Below are positions 31,776 through 40,722 of a stretch of DNA of 44,947 bases, in pieces. The stretch comes from a virus. Where the stretch lies: positions 1-44,947 of IMG/VR virus record IMGVR_UViG_3300044617_001078; one strand, given 5' to 3'. Numbering within the stretch: the first letter of the stretch is position 1; every line of letters starts with the position of its first letter. The notes beneath the pieces are model-generated. The model saw only the letters and a program-made list of their open reading frames with translations, ran no database searches and had not been told where the DNA came from. A program made the position numbers and the translations under genes.

Positions 31776-32076
31776 CGTAGGAAACAATCGGACGGCCGCG
31801 CTCGCAAATGGACCCGAGCGCGGCCGCTTCGATTTTTGGGCGACCGCATGAGAGGCGAACCAAGCGAGCGGGCCACATCTCGACGCCGTTGCGCGGGTAG
31901 AGCGCGACAGGCTCGACCGTGCAGGACAGGCTACCGTCGGCGTAGAGGCGTGCGAAGTGGCGAGAGGCGGGCGCGTCGAAGAGTCGCGAGAGGACGCCGG
32001 ACGCGGGCATCTCCTCCAGGTCGCGCCGAACGTGGAGGGTGTGGGGCCTGATGGGGAGGTCGTTCTTCTCGTTCAC
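31735..32076 (-). CDS. Unknown opposite-strand protein in the control interval
   Basis: A 113-residue frame on the minus strand starting at GTG 32076. Its third codon positions are nearly all G or C, like the real genes here, and composition is protein-like (for example FARLYADGSLSCTVEP). No clear Shine-Dalgarno or domain was recognised. It converges with the LuxR-type gene, overlapping its end by 41 bp, and diverges from the late block. A TTGACT hexamer lies upstream (32103-32098) but no matching -10. A lysis/lysogeny regulator would fit the position but no helix-turn-helix is visible. Confidence 0.5.
   Translation of the reverse strand: MNEKNDLPIRPHTLHVRRDLEEMPASGVLSRLFDAPASRHFARLYADGSLSCTVEPVALYPRNGVEMWPARLVRLSCGRPKIEAAALGSICERGRPIVSYVTGSKLAQSKPRT
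31793..31838 (+). terminator. Intrinsic terminator at the end of the early block
   Basis: CGGCCGCGCTC (31793-31803) pairs with GAGCGCGGCCG (31816-31826), 11 bp with a 12-base loop, followed by CTTCGATTTTT. It lies inside the opposite-strand gene. It would stop + strand transcripts from the LuxR-type gene. Confidence 0.75.
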
Positions 32077-32114
32077 CGTGGTGAGGGTAGGCCCCCTAGT
32101 CAAGTCGGCGTGGG

Positions 32115-32151
32115 TACTATCAGGCGACGGCGGGCTCAAGGGAGCCCAGGC
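32115..32151 (+). promoter_or_regulatory. Candidate late-block promoter and hairpin
   Basis: TACTAT at 32115-32120 (after GTGGG), then the hairpin GGGCTC-AAGG-GAGCCC (32132-32147). The Shine-Dalgarno GGAG (32141-32144) is in the hairpin, and the ATG at 32152 follows. It is preceded by GGCGTGGG like the element at 10095. No -35 is recognisable, so an activator-dependent promoter is possible. Confidence 0.5.
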
Positions 32152-32775
32152 ATGGCCTCGATCACAACGCTCGGCACGCGAACGCCCTCCATCGCAATCG
32201 GAACGAACCAAGAGCCGTTCGAGCCGATGGCGCCGGCGTCGTCTGCGTCACCGCTCATCACCAGCACCAGCGCCGTCACGACCGCCAACCTCATCGGAGG
32301 CCACGATGTTCCCGCCGGCACGACCGGCCAGTGTCTTTACCGGCAGTGCACGCCGGGCAGCACCATCAAACTTTGGCCCATCATCGGGCACGCCACGACC
32401 CCCGCGGCCAAGACCGCCACGCTGTACCTCGTCCACGTCGAGGAGGTTCGCCCCGCTGGCGTGAGCAAGGTGGTGGGGTACAAGAGAACTGTTACCGGCA
32501 CGCTTGCGTTGACTGGTGCGGCATCTGGCGGCAATCTCTCGGCGAGCTGGTTGAGCCTGTTGTCGGACACCCTGAGCGGGTTCGCGACCTGGGCGCCGTG
32601 CGACATTGTTGCCACCAGCTATTTGCCGGGGGGTGGCATTGAAGGCTTGGGCGTCGGCTACACCCCGAACAACCAGGTGGAGAAGTGGGACGCGCACGGC
32701 GCAAGCTTCTTGGAAGTCTGGGGCGTGAACGGCGCGGGCTCGCAGGGTGTGGCGGTGTTTGCTTCGCAGTGCTGA
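32152..32775 (+). CDS. First late protein, small virion component
   Basis: A 207-residue protein, start chosen at ATG 32152 because the promoter-hairpin element precedes it; upstream codons in frame look noncoding. Thr/Ala/Gly-rich, mostly beta, with a Gly-rich C-terminal part (GVNGAGSQGVAVF). It is followed after 12 bases by the large fibre. Probably a fibre-associated or decoration protein. No family recognised. Confidence 0.6.
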   Translation: MASITTLGTRTPSIAIGTNQEPFEPMAPASSASPLITSTSAVTTANLIGGHDVPAGTTGQCLYRQCTPGSTIKLWPIIGHATTPAAKTATLYLVHVEEVRPAGVSKVVGYKRTVTGTLALTGAASGGNLSASWLSLLSDTLSGFATWAPCDIVATSYLPGGGIEGLGVGYTPNNQVEKWDAHGASFLEVWGVNGAGSQGVAVFASQC

Positions 32776-32787
32776 GAGGGGGATTCC

Positions 32788-35739
32788 ATGTCGTTTCGAC
32801 TGACCAGCATTACCGAAGCAACCCAGCGGATCACCGCGATCCCCATCTCGGCGACCACCGGAGCAGCGATCAAGTGCGACCTCGCGACCCAAAACGACAC
32901 CGTGACCTTCTGCTGGTGGGTCTACATCGAAGACTGGGGATCGGATGGCGAGGTGACTATCGCGGGCACCTACACCGCGCCAACGACTCAGCATGTGGGG
33001 CTGCTCCTCGACCGAAGCGCGTCCGGAGCGACGTGGCGGCTTCGGATGATCCTCAAGAACAACTCGCTCGGGTACTTCCACACCTTCCCATCTTCCCCGG
33101 TTGGGAAGTGGTATCTCATCACCACGACGGCGTACACGGCGCTCGCTGCAACGCTCTGCCGTGCCGTCACGACCATTCACGATCCGGCACTTGGCACAAC
33201 CACCGTCGTCGATCACGGGTACAACGCGACCACAGGAACAGCCCCCGACAACGCGGTCATCGGTAACGGCGGGATCTTCCTAGCTGGTGGACAACGCAAC
33301 TTCACGGGCATCGTGTTGTTCTCAGCAATCAAGGGCTATTTTCTCGCAGGCGGTGCGACCTACGACAGCGTTCCCTCCATCAACATCGTACCGGCACTTG
33401 TGACCGGCAAGGGTCTGTCTGGGCCGATCACCTTCGGAACGGAAACTCAGACCCTCACCACCAGCGGATCACCCACGGGTGGAACGATTCGCCTGACGTT
33501 CGAGGGCCAGCAGACCGGCACGATCAACCACAACGCGAACGCCGCGACGATCAAATCCGCCCTTGAAGCCCTGTCCAACATCGGTGTTGACGACATCGTG
33601 GTCACAGGTGGACCACTCAACACAACCCCCGTCGTCATCGAGTTCGTCGGGGCCTTGTGCCAGGGTGCGAACCGTACGCTCATCACGCTGACATCGAACG
33701 CCCTTACCGGCGGCAGCTCTCCGACGGTTGCTATCTCTCGCTCCCGCGAGTTCGGCACGTTCTCGGCATGTCGGTACGCGACCAACTATGCGGCGGGGGC
33801 ACTCGCCAACTTCACATCGGACGCCAGAACCGGGAAGTCGCTGGTGGGCGGAGGCGATCCGACCGGCAACCTCAGCACCTTCGACGTTGGTTCCGCGTCG
33901 TTCCCGAACTACCACCAGCTCCCTCGCGGCTCGACGGTCACGGGGGCGATCCTATCCGTCAACCCGTACACCTACGGGTCAATGGCGTACCCGGTCCCGA
34001 CCGACATCACCGTTGGCAGCGAATCCTCGCCCGCCACGGCGTTGACGCTCGCGGCGTCCGGTCGGCGTGGCCCCAACCTCACCAAGCTCGCCAACTGGAT
34101 CAACAACGGAACCGGCAGCGGACAACTGCGCGTCGGCATCCACGGCAACTCGCGTGCCCAGATTGCATCTCAATACCCGCTGCGGCTTTCAGACGGCACC
34201 TATCCCGGCCGCACGTTGATGAACAACTTCAACGATATGGGGCTGATCGGGCAGGCAGGACTGTGGAACAACGGCCGCATCGTCGGGAAGTTCTCGCCCA
34301 TCCCAACGTGCCAATGGACAGGCACCAACGCCCTCGAAGGCGAGTACGGGTGCGATTGCTCGGCGGCCCTGCCCCGATGCACCAACGCAGTCCCTACCGT
34401 CGTCAACCCGTCAGCGGTCCTTACGTCGCTGGTGAATAGCACGCTCGGGTCGCGGTTCACTCCGGCAAGCCGAACCGCTACCAGCGTCCCGTCGAGTGCG
34501 GGCGACGCGAACAACTACCGGGGCAACGGCTCTGCGGTGCGGCTCTCGCCCGGATGCACCTACCGCATCATGATTCGGGAGGAGAACGGGCTGCCGGTCA
34601 CGGACCCGCTGACCGTCAAACTCCACATCCTCAACTATCCGGCATCTTCCACCATTTCGGCGGCGAAGAAGGTCATTGGTGCGGGCCAACTCAACACTGA
34701 AGACACCTCCTCAGTTCTCTCGCCCCCTGTCCTCGGTGGAACACCGCCAACGGCCAAGGCGATCACAGCGGTTTCGGCGGCAAGCCTGACCAGCCAGGTC
34801 GCGCACACGTCTTACGGCTCGGTCACGGTCAACGACGTAGACAATGGTTTCTCCACGCTCGAAGCCGGCGACCTGATGCAGCTTGCAGACTCGGGCGGCG
34901 TCACGAACGTCTACAACGAGGCGTGGATCGTTCGGAGTGTGACCAACAAGGGCCAAGTCAACTGCACCATCACCTACGAATGGCTGCCGCGGCAGGCCCC
35001 GATCATCGGCGACAAGGTGACGTACATAAAGGCGTCCGAAATCCTCCAGACCGTCACGGCGACGTTCATCGCTGGCGAGGCTGGCGCGACCAAGTGGCGC
35101 GGCATCGAAATCACCGCGTCTGCTGGTGGCGACGGCGTCATCCTGTGGGGGCTGGAGTTCGTCAACCCGTCCCGCGACGGCATCATCCCCGTCACGCTCG
35201 GACGCAACGGATGCGGCGCGTGGATTCAGGCGGCCCGCTGGCCCCGCGTCGAAGACTCAACCGGCGTGAGCCTGTCCGAACGGCTGTTCCAAACCCTCGA
35301 CCTTGACGTTGCCGTACTCGCGACCGCCGACCAGGGCACCGCAGGCAACAACTACGTCACGAGCTACGACACCATCATTGACTACTTCCAAGCCGACACC
35401 CCAAGCACCGAGCTTGTGCTGTACGGCACCGGCCCCGAGTGGTCGGTGTCAGGCGAGAACTCACTCAACAAGGCCGACGACGGGAACAAGTACGACTGGG
35501 CGGCGGTGTTGCAGTACGCGGCGAGGTCCGCTGGCCTGCCCAACACGGCGTACCTCTTCTCACGCTACACGAGTGCCTTTGGTCGGATGATGGCGGGCGA
35601 CGACACCACCGAGAGCCCTACGCACCCGTCCTGCGTGTTGGATGTGTCATTCTTGGGGCAGCAGCTCGGCGGCCTTTCTCCGATCAACACAATCAGCCGT
35701 ATTGATCGCACGGGCCGCATCTTCCGAACAAGGCGGTAA
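32788..35739 (+). CDS. Large tail fibre/spike with lectin-like and possible SGNH-like domains
   Basis: A 983-residue protein with GAGAGGGGGA Shine-Dalgarno. Residues about 1-200 look like a LamG/concanavalin sandwich. About 212-330 match a beta repeat common in phage minor tail proteins (phrases like GSPTGGTIRLTF and ALEALSNIGVDDI). From residue 452 a GNS motif (catalytic Ser455 of a possible SGNH esterase) appears, with TGPEWS and THPS (His946) at the end; the expected Asp three residues before the His is Ser here, so activity is unsure. It is the main receptor-binding or polysaccharide-modifying candidate. Confidence 0.7.
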   Translation: MSFRLTSITEATQRITAIPISATTGAAIKCDLATQNDTVTFCWWVYIEDWGSDGEVTIAGTYTAPTTQHVGLLLDRSASGATWRLRMILKNNSLGYFHTFPSSPVGKWYLITTTAYTALAATLCRAVTTIHDPALGTTTVVDHGYNATTGTAPDNAVIGNGGIFLAGGQRNFTGIVLFSAIKGYFLAGGATYDSVPSINIVPALVTGKGLSGPITFGTETQTLTTSGSPTGGTIRLTFEGQQTGTINHNANAATIKSALEALSNIGVDDIVVTGGPLNTTPVVIEFVGALCQGANRTLITLTSNALTGGSSPTVAISRSREFGTFSACRYATNYAAGALANFTSDARTGKSLVGGGDPTGNLSTFDVGSASFPNYHQLPRGSTVTGAILSVNPYTYGSMAYPVPTDITVGSESSPATALTLAASGRRGPNLTKLANWINNGTGSGQLRVGIHGNSRAQIASQYPLRLSDGTYPGRTLMNNFNDMGLIGQAGLWNNGRIVGKFSPIPTCQWTGTNALEGEYGCDCSAALPRCTNAVPTVVNPSAVLTSLVNSTLGSRFTPASRTATSVPSSAGDANNYRGNGSAVRLSPGCTYRIMIREENGLPVTDPLTVKLHILNYPASSTISAAKKVIGAGQLNTEDTSSVLSPPVLGGTPPTAKAITAVSAASLTSQVAHTSYGSVTVNDVDNGFSTLEAGDLMQLADSGGVTNVYNEAWIVRSVTNKGQVNCTITYEWLPRQAPIIGDKVTYIKASEILQTVTATFIAGEAGATKWRGIEITASAGGDGVILWGLEFVNPSRDGIIPVTLGRNGCGAWIQAARWPRVEDSTGVSLSERLFQTLDLDVAVLATADQGTAGNNYVTSYDTIIDYFQADTPSTELVLYGTGPEWSVSGENSLNKADDGNKYDWAAVLQYAARSAGLPNTAYLFSRYTSAFGRMMAGDDTTESPTHPSCVLDVSFLGQQLGGLSPINTISRIDRTGRIFRTRR

Positions 35740-35741
35740 GC

Positions 35742-36134
35742 ATGGCGAAGGGCCGAAAGACAGGCGGCAAGGACTTCAAGAAGGGAGACAACGGATCGGA
35801 GGCGGCCCCCAGGCTGTTCAATGGCCGTCCCGACATGAAGGTCTACCGCGCGGTCCAAGACGCTCTGGACAACCCGGATCTGATCCCAGGCGAGAAAGAG
35901 GCACTGATCGCGCGGGTGTTCAAGACCATCAGCGAGGGCGTGAACCGACGCGACGAACTCGGACGCCCCGACAACGTGACGTTCCAGTTCTGCCAGCTCG
36001 TTTCCACCCTCTACTTCGGAAAGAACGGGGACGGCAGGCTCGGCGCAGAGAGCGACCCCAACGTCTTCCGCGTGCGCGTGGTGTATGACGACCAGATTCA
36101 GACCCGGCTGAACCTCGACGAAACCAAGCCATGA
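35742..36134 (+). CDS. terS: Putative terminase small subunit
   Basis: A 130-residue, basic N-terminus protein placed directly before the large terminase and overlapping it by ATGA. Helical middle (VYRAVQDALDN, then EALIARVFKTI) suits small terminase oligomer cores. No canonical helix-turn-helix is evident. The assignment rests mainly on position; an alternative is a small virion protein. Confidence 0.5.
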   Translation: MAKGRKTGGKDFKKGDNGSEAAPRLFNGRPDMKVYRAVQDALDNPDLIPGEKEALIARVFKTISEGVNRRDELGRPDNVTFQFCQLVSTLYFGKNGDGRLGAESDPNVFRVRVVYDDQIQTRLNLDETKP

Positions 36135-37681
36135 CGGCCACCATGCCGACCATCACGCGGCCCCGAGCCCATGCAGGTCAGCGAAAGATCATCGACGACC
36201 CCGCGCGGTTCAAGATCGTGCGGTGCGGCCGTCGGTTCGGCAAGACCACCATGGGGATGGATCAGACCATCGCCGCGTTTCTGGACGAGTCGCGGACCTG
36301 GGGAGCGCGGTGGGGGCCTCGCATCGGCTGGTTCACCCCGCTTGATCGGTACACCTCGCCCGTGTTCGAGGAGCTGCGCGAGCGGCTGAGCCCGTGGGTC
36401 AAGGCGTCGGACGGCTCGAAGAAGACCATCACCCTCGGCCATGGAAGCATCATCGAGTGCTGGACGCTCCACAACAACCCAGAAGCGGGGCGTTCGCGGT
36501 TCTACGACCTGGCCGTCGTCGATGAGGCGGGGCTGATTCCGGGGCTCCGCAAGTGGTTTACGACCTGTCTGCGGCCGACGCTCATGGACCGCAAAGGCCG
36601 GTTGCTGATGCTCGGAACTCCGCACGCCATTGGACCCGACTTCAACGACTTTTATGACTCCGCGCCGAAATCCGACGGGTGGCGGGCGTTCACGGCGAGC
36701 ACATTCGACAACCCGCACATCCCGCAGGAGGAGAAGGACGCCATTCTCGCGGCCAAGGCGACCATGCCCGAATGGCTCTGGAATCAGGAATATATGGGCA
36801 TCCCGGCAGACACGGCCGCGGGTATCTTCGGGCGTCAGATGCTCAACGACTACATCGCCGAGCAGTGCAGGGAGCCCCAATGGCGGGGCCGAATCGGCGT
36901 GGACGTGGATGACGAATGGAGGTTCACGACCCTCGCCCAGACCCGGAAACTCGAGGCGTTCTATGCGTTCGATGATCCCCGCGGCGCGTGGTCGGTGTGG
37001 GGCGAGCCTGACGAGGAGCGGGGCGGTGAGATTGTGATGGGGGTGGACCTCTCCGCCGGCGTGGGCTCGAGCAACACGGTCATCTCGGTCGCGCACGCCG
37101 ACACGGGCAGCAAGTTTGCCGAGTTTGCGAGCCCAGGCGTCACCCCCGAGGAGGCGGCCCGGATCGCGGTAGCGGCGGGCCTGTTCTTTGGCGGTGAGTC
37201 ACCCGCGTGGATCTGGTTCGAGGCGAACGGCGGCGGCGGCGAGCAGTTTGGGCGGGAACTCTGTCGGCTCCGATACCCCCGCATCCGCACGCGAGGGGAG
37301 GAGCGATGGACCAACAGCGACCCCGCGCCCGAGAAACTTGGCTGGTGGAGCACCGAGGGGGCCAAGGAAAGCATGGTTCTGGCGTACGCCGCGGACCTCA
37401 AGGGACGCCGGTTCCTCAACCCGAGCACGAAGGCGCTCAACGAGTGCCGGACCTACATCTACCACAAGGGCCGGGTCGTCAGCGTCAACGCCGAGAGTGA
37501 CGGGCTCGACGAGCTTGCCGGCGCCCCGCACGGTGATCGCGTCATCGCCGACGCGCTCGCCTCCGCCATGTGCCGATGGGTGCTCAAGACCAAGCCCGCA
37601 CCGCCCAGACCGCCCGCCAAAGGTGGCATCCACGAGCGGATCGCCGAGAGCCGGAAGACCAAGAAGCCGTATGGGTGGTAG
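36131..37681 (+). CDS. terL: Terminase large subunit
   Basis: A 516-residue packaging motor. ATPase: Walker A CGRRFGKTT at residues 32-40 (Lys38), Walker B LAVVDEAG with Asp131 and Glu132. Nuclease: Asp306 (MGVDLSAG), Glu364 (WFEANGG), Asp469/Asp474 (GDRVIADA), the RNase H-like acidic set. It cuts concatemeric DNA and drives it through the portal. It starts in an ATGA overlap, and its TAG stop forms part of the promoter-like element for the portal gene. Confident. Confidence 0.95.
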   Translation: MTATMPTITRPRAHAGQRKIIDDPARFKIVRCGRRFGKTTMGMDQTIAAFLDESRTWGARWGPRIGWFTPLDRYTSPVFEELRERLSPWVKASDGSKKTITLGHGSIIECWTLHNNPEAGRSRFYDLAVVDEAGLIPGLRKWFTTCLRPTLMDRKGRLLMLGTPHAIGPDFNDFYDSAPKSDGWRAFTASTFDNPHIPQEEKDAILAAKATMPEWLWNQEYMGIPADTAAGIFGRQMLNDYIAEQCREPQWRGRIGVDVDDEWRFTTLAQTRKLEAFYAFDDPRGAWSVWGEPDEERGGEIVMGVDLSAGVGSSNTVISVAHADTGSKFAEFASPGVTPEEAARIAVAAGLFFGGESPAWIWFEANGGGGEQFGRELCRLRYPRIRTRGEERWTNSDPAPEKLGWWSTEGAKESMVLAYAADLKGRRFLNPSTKALNECRTYIYHKGRVVSVNAESDGLDELAGAPHGDRVIADALASAMCRWVLKTKPAPPRPPAKGGIHERIAESRKTKKPYGW

Positions 37682-37713
37682 AATCGTGGGACGGCGGGCA
37701 CCGAGAGGTGCCC
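37677..37713 (+). promoter_or_regulatory. Extended -10-like element and hairpin before the portal
   Basis: TGG-TAGAAT (37676-37684) overlaps the terminase stop. The hairpin GGGCACC-GAGA-GGTGCCC (37696-37713) ends directly at ATG 37714. GAGG (37705-37708) in loop and stem is the only Shine-Dalgarno-like sequence. Confidence 0.55.
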
Positions 37714-39462
37714 ATGCGGCTTGACGACACAACTCTGACGCGAGCGATCCACGACGGGATGCTGCGCATGGACGCCCACCGCGTCACCCGTGCTCGAGTC
37801 TGCGAGGAAATCGCCGGCCCGTGGTACGGTCGCACCCACACGCCAAACTCCCGCGACCTGACCGATAAGCGGCCCGTCAACGTGCTCGCCGAGATGGTGT
37901 ACGCCTACCAGGCTCAGCTCGTCGGCAACTACGTCACCACCCGCGTCACCGCCAAGAGCCATTTTCTCCGCGGCGAGGCCAAGCTGCGGGAACTCATGCT
38001 CAACGACCTCAGCCGGGAGATTGACCTGGCCCGCACGGTGCGGCTCGCGGTGCTCGACGCGCTGACCGGAGGGCTCGGCATCATCCGTGTAGGCAACAGG
38101 GCAGGCGCCGAAGTCTGCCACATCGAGGGCAAGAACTACGACGTGGGGCAGGTGTACGCCGCGCGCGTGGACCTAGACGACTACTGCCGCGACCCCCTCA
38201 GCCGCGACGAAAGCGAAGACCGTTGGCGCTGCTACCGATACCGGACGGACTTGGAAACCGCGCTGGTGCTCTGGCCCGAGGCCGCCGACATTCTGATGTC
38301 AGCCCCCAAGACCCGCGACATCACCGACACCTTCGACAGCGGGCTCGACGAGCTTGGCGGGATTCGCGGCAGGCAGGACGAAACCGCCGACATCATCGAA
38401 CTCTGGGACTTCTTCGCGTTCGAGAAGGGCGTCGTTCTTCACACCACGCTCGCGGGCACCATCGACAAGCTCAGCAAGATCCGGGAGCCCAAGGAATACG
38501 AGGGCTATGAGAATGGCCCCCTGCACCTGCTTAGCTTCCGCCACATCCCCAACAACGCGCAGCCCATCGCGATCTGCCAGCAGCTCATGGACCTGCACCT
38601 CGCCATGGCGAACACCAGCGCGAAGATGGTCGATCAGATCCTCACGGCGAAGAACGTGTATGTCACACGGCCCGAAGGCGAACAGACCGCGCTCGAAATC
38701 CGTGACGGGGTGGACCAGTCCATCGTCCACGGCGACCCCACCGCGATCACGTCCATCGAGGTCGGCGGGGTGATGCAGAAGTTGCTGCCGGCGTTCGATT
38801 GGATGCGGGCGGAGGCCAACAACGCCAGCGGTGCGGCCAGCCTCATCGCGGGCCAGAGCGACGTGAGCAAGACCGCGACGGGTGCGTCATACATGGCGAA
38901 CCAGGCGAGCATCCGCCTGAACGACATGAAGGGCGCGGTTCAGAAGTTCACGGGCGACGTGCTCCGTCATTGCGCTTGGTATCACGACAACCACCCCGCG
39001 CTCAGGCAGACGTTCAGCCACAAACTGCCGTCCGGGGCGGGCACCATCGACATCATGTATGACTCCGACGCCAAAGAAGGGGCGTTCACGGAGTTCCAGT
39101 TTGAGTCTGTGCCCGTCAGCGAGTCGGCGATGGACCCGAGCATCCGGCAGGCCCGCATCGGCCAGTTCATGCAGACCGGCGTTCCGTTCCTCCAGTTCGT
39201 TATGGCGGCCGGCGGCGATATGCAGGCGACTCTGGCCCACCTTGGCGACGTGTACGACTGGCCGGAACTCCCGGCGATCTTCCCAACCCCCGAGGCTCTT
39301 GCGATTGCCCAGATGATCGCGCAGGCGGTTCCGCAGGGCATGGGCGGTATGCCGCAGCGACCCGGACAGCCGCAAGGACAGCAGCCCGCGCAGCCGTCAC
39401 CGACCGGCGGCCCGATCAACCAGATCCGCAGCGACATGGCCCCGACCGTTCCCACCGCCTAG
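37714..39462 (+). CDS. Portal protein
   Basis: A 582-residue protein directly after terL. It has the helical portal layout, beginning with AIHDGMLRMDAHR and RPVNVLAEMVYAYQAQLVG, a mixed wing domain and a Gln/Pro-rich C-terminal tail (about 545-582). It forms the dodecameric ring for DNA entry and tail attachment. Start ATG 37714 is fixed by the hairpin element; codons upstream in frame belong to terL overlap. Position and size (500-700 typical for podoviruses) support the call. Confidence 0.85.
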   Translation: MRLDDTTLTRAIHDGMLRMDAHRVTRARVCEEIAGPWYGRTHTPNSRDLTDKRPVNVLAEMVYAYQAQLVGNYVTTRVTAKSHFLRGEAKLRELMLNDLSREIDLARTVRLAVLDALTGGLGIIRVGNRAGAEVCHIEGKNYDVGQVYAARVDLDDYCRDPLSRDESEDRWRCYRYRTDLETALVLWPEAADILMSAPKTRDITDTFDSGLDELGGIRGRQDETADIIELWDFFAFEKGVVLHTTLAGTIDKLSKIREPKEYEGYENGPLHLLSFRHIPNNAQPIAICQQLMDLHLAMANTSAKMVDQILTAKNVYVTRPEGEQTALEIRDGVDQSIVHGDPTAITSIEVGGVMQKLLPAFDWMRAEANNASGAASLIAGQSDVSKTATGASYMANQASIRLNDMKGAVQKFTGDVLRHCAWYHDNHPALRQTFSHKLPSGAGTIDIMYDSDAKEGAFTEFQFESVPVSESAMDPSIRQARIGQFMQTGVPFLQFVMAAGGDMQATLAHLGDVYDWPELPAIFPTPEALAIAQMIAQAVPQGMGGMPQRPGQPQGQQPAQPSPTGGPINQIRSDMAPTVPTA

Positions 39463-39474
39463 ACCCCGGTGACA

Positions 39475-39507
39475 GCGTGCCCGTGCTTGACAGTGCGGGC
39501 GTGCTTT
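39475..39507 (+). promoter_or_regulatory. Stable hairpin ending just before a zinc-ribbon gene
   Basis: GCGTGCCCGTGC (39475-39486) pairs over all 12 positions with GTGCGGGCGTGC (39493-39504) counting four G-T pairs; loop TTGACA. Three T follow, then ATG 39508. No Shine-Dalgarno outside the hairpin is seen. Confidence 0.5.
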
Positions 39508-39873
39508 ATGCCCCTATACCAATGCTCTTGTAAAGCGTGCCGGTTCTCCGGCGAGGTGTTCGCCAAGGTCGCCGAGCTTGACGACAAGGGCCGCGTGCTC
39601 TGTCCCGAGTGCGGGGAGCGTGCCGCGCAGGACTGGAGCACCAAGACCGTCGGCGCCGGCGGCGCTGCCCGATCCTTCCACGGCGGGAAGCAGGTGAGTC
39701 TGATGGAGGGCTTCCACCCGACGGAAGTGGCGGAGGCTCGCCAGATGTTCGGCGAGAAGCATGGGCAGTGCATCCGCGACGATGGAAGCGTCCAGTTTGC
39801 CAACCGCGAGGAGCAGCGCGGGTACGCGAAGCGGAAAGCCGAAATCTACGCGATCAACCACAAGCTCAAGTAA
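39508..39873 (+). CDS. FmdB-type zinc-ribbon protein
   Basis: A 121-residue protein starting at ATG 39508 (a GTG at 39469 is in frame but lies upstream of the hairpin). MPLYQCSCKACRF and CPECGERA give the four Cys of an FmdB-like zinc ribbon (CxxC 8-11 and CPEC 32-35). The C-terminal half is charged and helical. It sits between portal and scaffold genes, where small head-assembly factors occur. Role beyond zinc binding unknown. Confidence 0.7.
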   Translation: MPLYQCSCKACRFSGEVFAKVAELDDKGRVLCPECGERAAQDWSTKTVGAGGAARSFHGGKQVSLMEGFHPTEVAEARQMFGEKHGQCIRDDGSVQFANREEQRGYAKRKAEIYAINHKLK

Positions 39874-39915
39874 AAATCATCACATCCATGTAAGTGTGTC
39901 GGCGGAAACGTCCGG

Positions 39916-39954
39916 TATTCTTCTGGCGGTGAATGGGACACGGAGCGACTCCGC
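39916..39954 (+). promoter_or_regulatory. -10-like element and hairpin before the scaffold gene
   Basis: TATTCT (39916-39921) after CCGG, then CGGAG-CGA-CTCCG (39941-39953) with the Shine-Dalgarno GGAG in its 5' arm, one base before ATG 39955. Weaker -10 than the other elements but the same layout. Confidence 0.4.
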
Positions 39955-40689
39955 ATGTCCCAGGGCGAAGGAAACGCATTGGACTTGGACATTGACGACG
40001 GCACTGCGCCTGTTGCAGACGCCGCACAGACCGACGAAACCGCCGACGAAACCGTTGACGCCGAGGCGCAGATCGACGGCGATGCTGGTGACGCCGACAC
40101 CACCCAACGCGACGAAGTGACCGAAACGACCGAGGCCGCCGAAGAGGCCGCGCCCGTCGCCGAGGCCAAGCCCGAAACCAAGACCGAGCAGGCCGCGCCG
40201 ACCAGAACCGAAATGGACGAGGCTGCCGAGCGAATCGCCGAGGAGTTTGGCTCCGAAGCCGCTGCCCCGTTCGTCAAGGCCCTCAAGGAAATCGACCAGC
40301 TCAAGGCGGAACTCGCCAGCATCCGCGGGGAGCGCGAGGCAATCGCCCGTCAGACCGAGTATCAGGCCGTGACGGCGAGGGCGACCGCTGCCGGCGTGCC
40401 CACCGCCAAGATCCAGACGGTGTATCAGGACGCGATCGACTACCTCAACCTGCGCCGCAGCCAAGGGCGACAGATCGGCGGCGACGAGGCCCTGACGTGG
40501 GCCATTCGTGCGCACGGCGGCAATCCCGAAGCGGCCGCCAAGACCACGACCAAGACGACCAAGACCGAGAAGGCCGAGCGTTTGCAGGGCCTTCGGAGTG
40601 TTCCCCCGCGTTCCCGTGCTGGGGGCGCCTTGCTTGATCCCGACGACCCCGCGGTGGTGGACGGTACTGCCCCGCGTCGCAGCTCGTAA
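39955..40689 (+). CDS. Scaffolding protein
   Basis: A 244-residue protein, very acidic and Ala/Thr-rich in the first 85 residues, a coiled-coil middle (EIDQLKAELASIRGEREAI, about 113-131), and a basic C-terminal end (about 190-244). This acidic-helical-basic order and the place just before the capsid gene are typical of phage scaffolds that guide procapsid assembly and then leave. Sequence identity to a family is not claimed. Confidence 0.75.
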   Translation: MSQGEGNALDLDIDDGTAPVADAAQTDETADETVDAEAQIDGDAGDADTTQRDEVTETTEAAEEAAPVAEAKPETKTEQAAPTRTEMDEAAERIAEEFGSEAAAPFVKALKEIDQLKAELASIRGEREAIARQTEYQAVTARATAAGVPTAKIQTVYQDAIDYLNLRRSQGRQIGGDEALTWAIRAHGGNPEAAAKTTTKTTKTEKAERLQGLRSVPPRSRAGGALLDPDDPAVVDGTAPRRSS

Positions 40690-40722
40690 ACCCGAACGTG
40701 AAACCCCATAGGGGACACAGCA

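Noticed and set aside
39487-39520. TTGACA as a -35 box of a promoter for the zinc-ribbon gene
   Set aside because: No -10 hexamer lies at 16-18 bases; TATACC is 22 bases away. TTGACA is the loop of a hairpin there.
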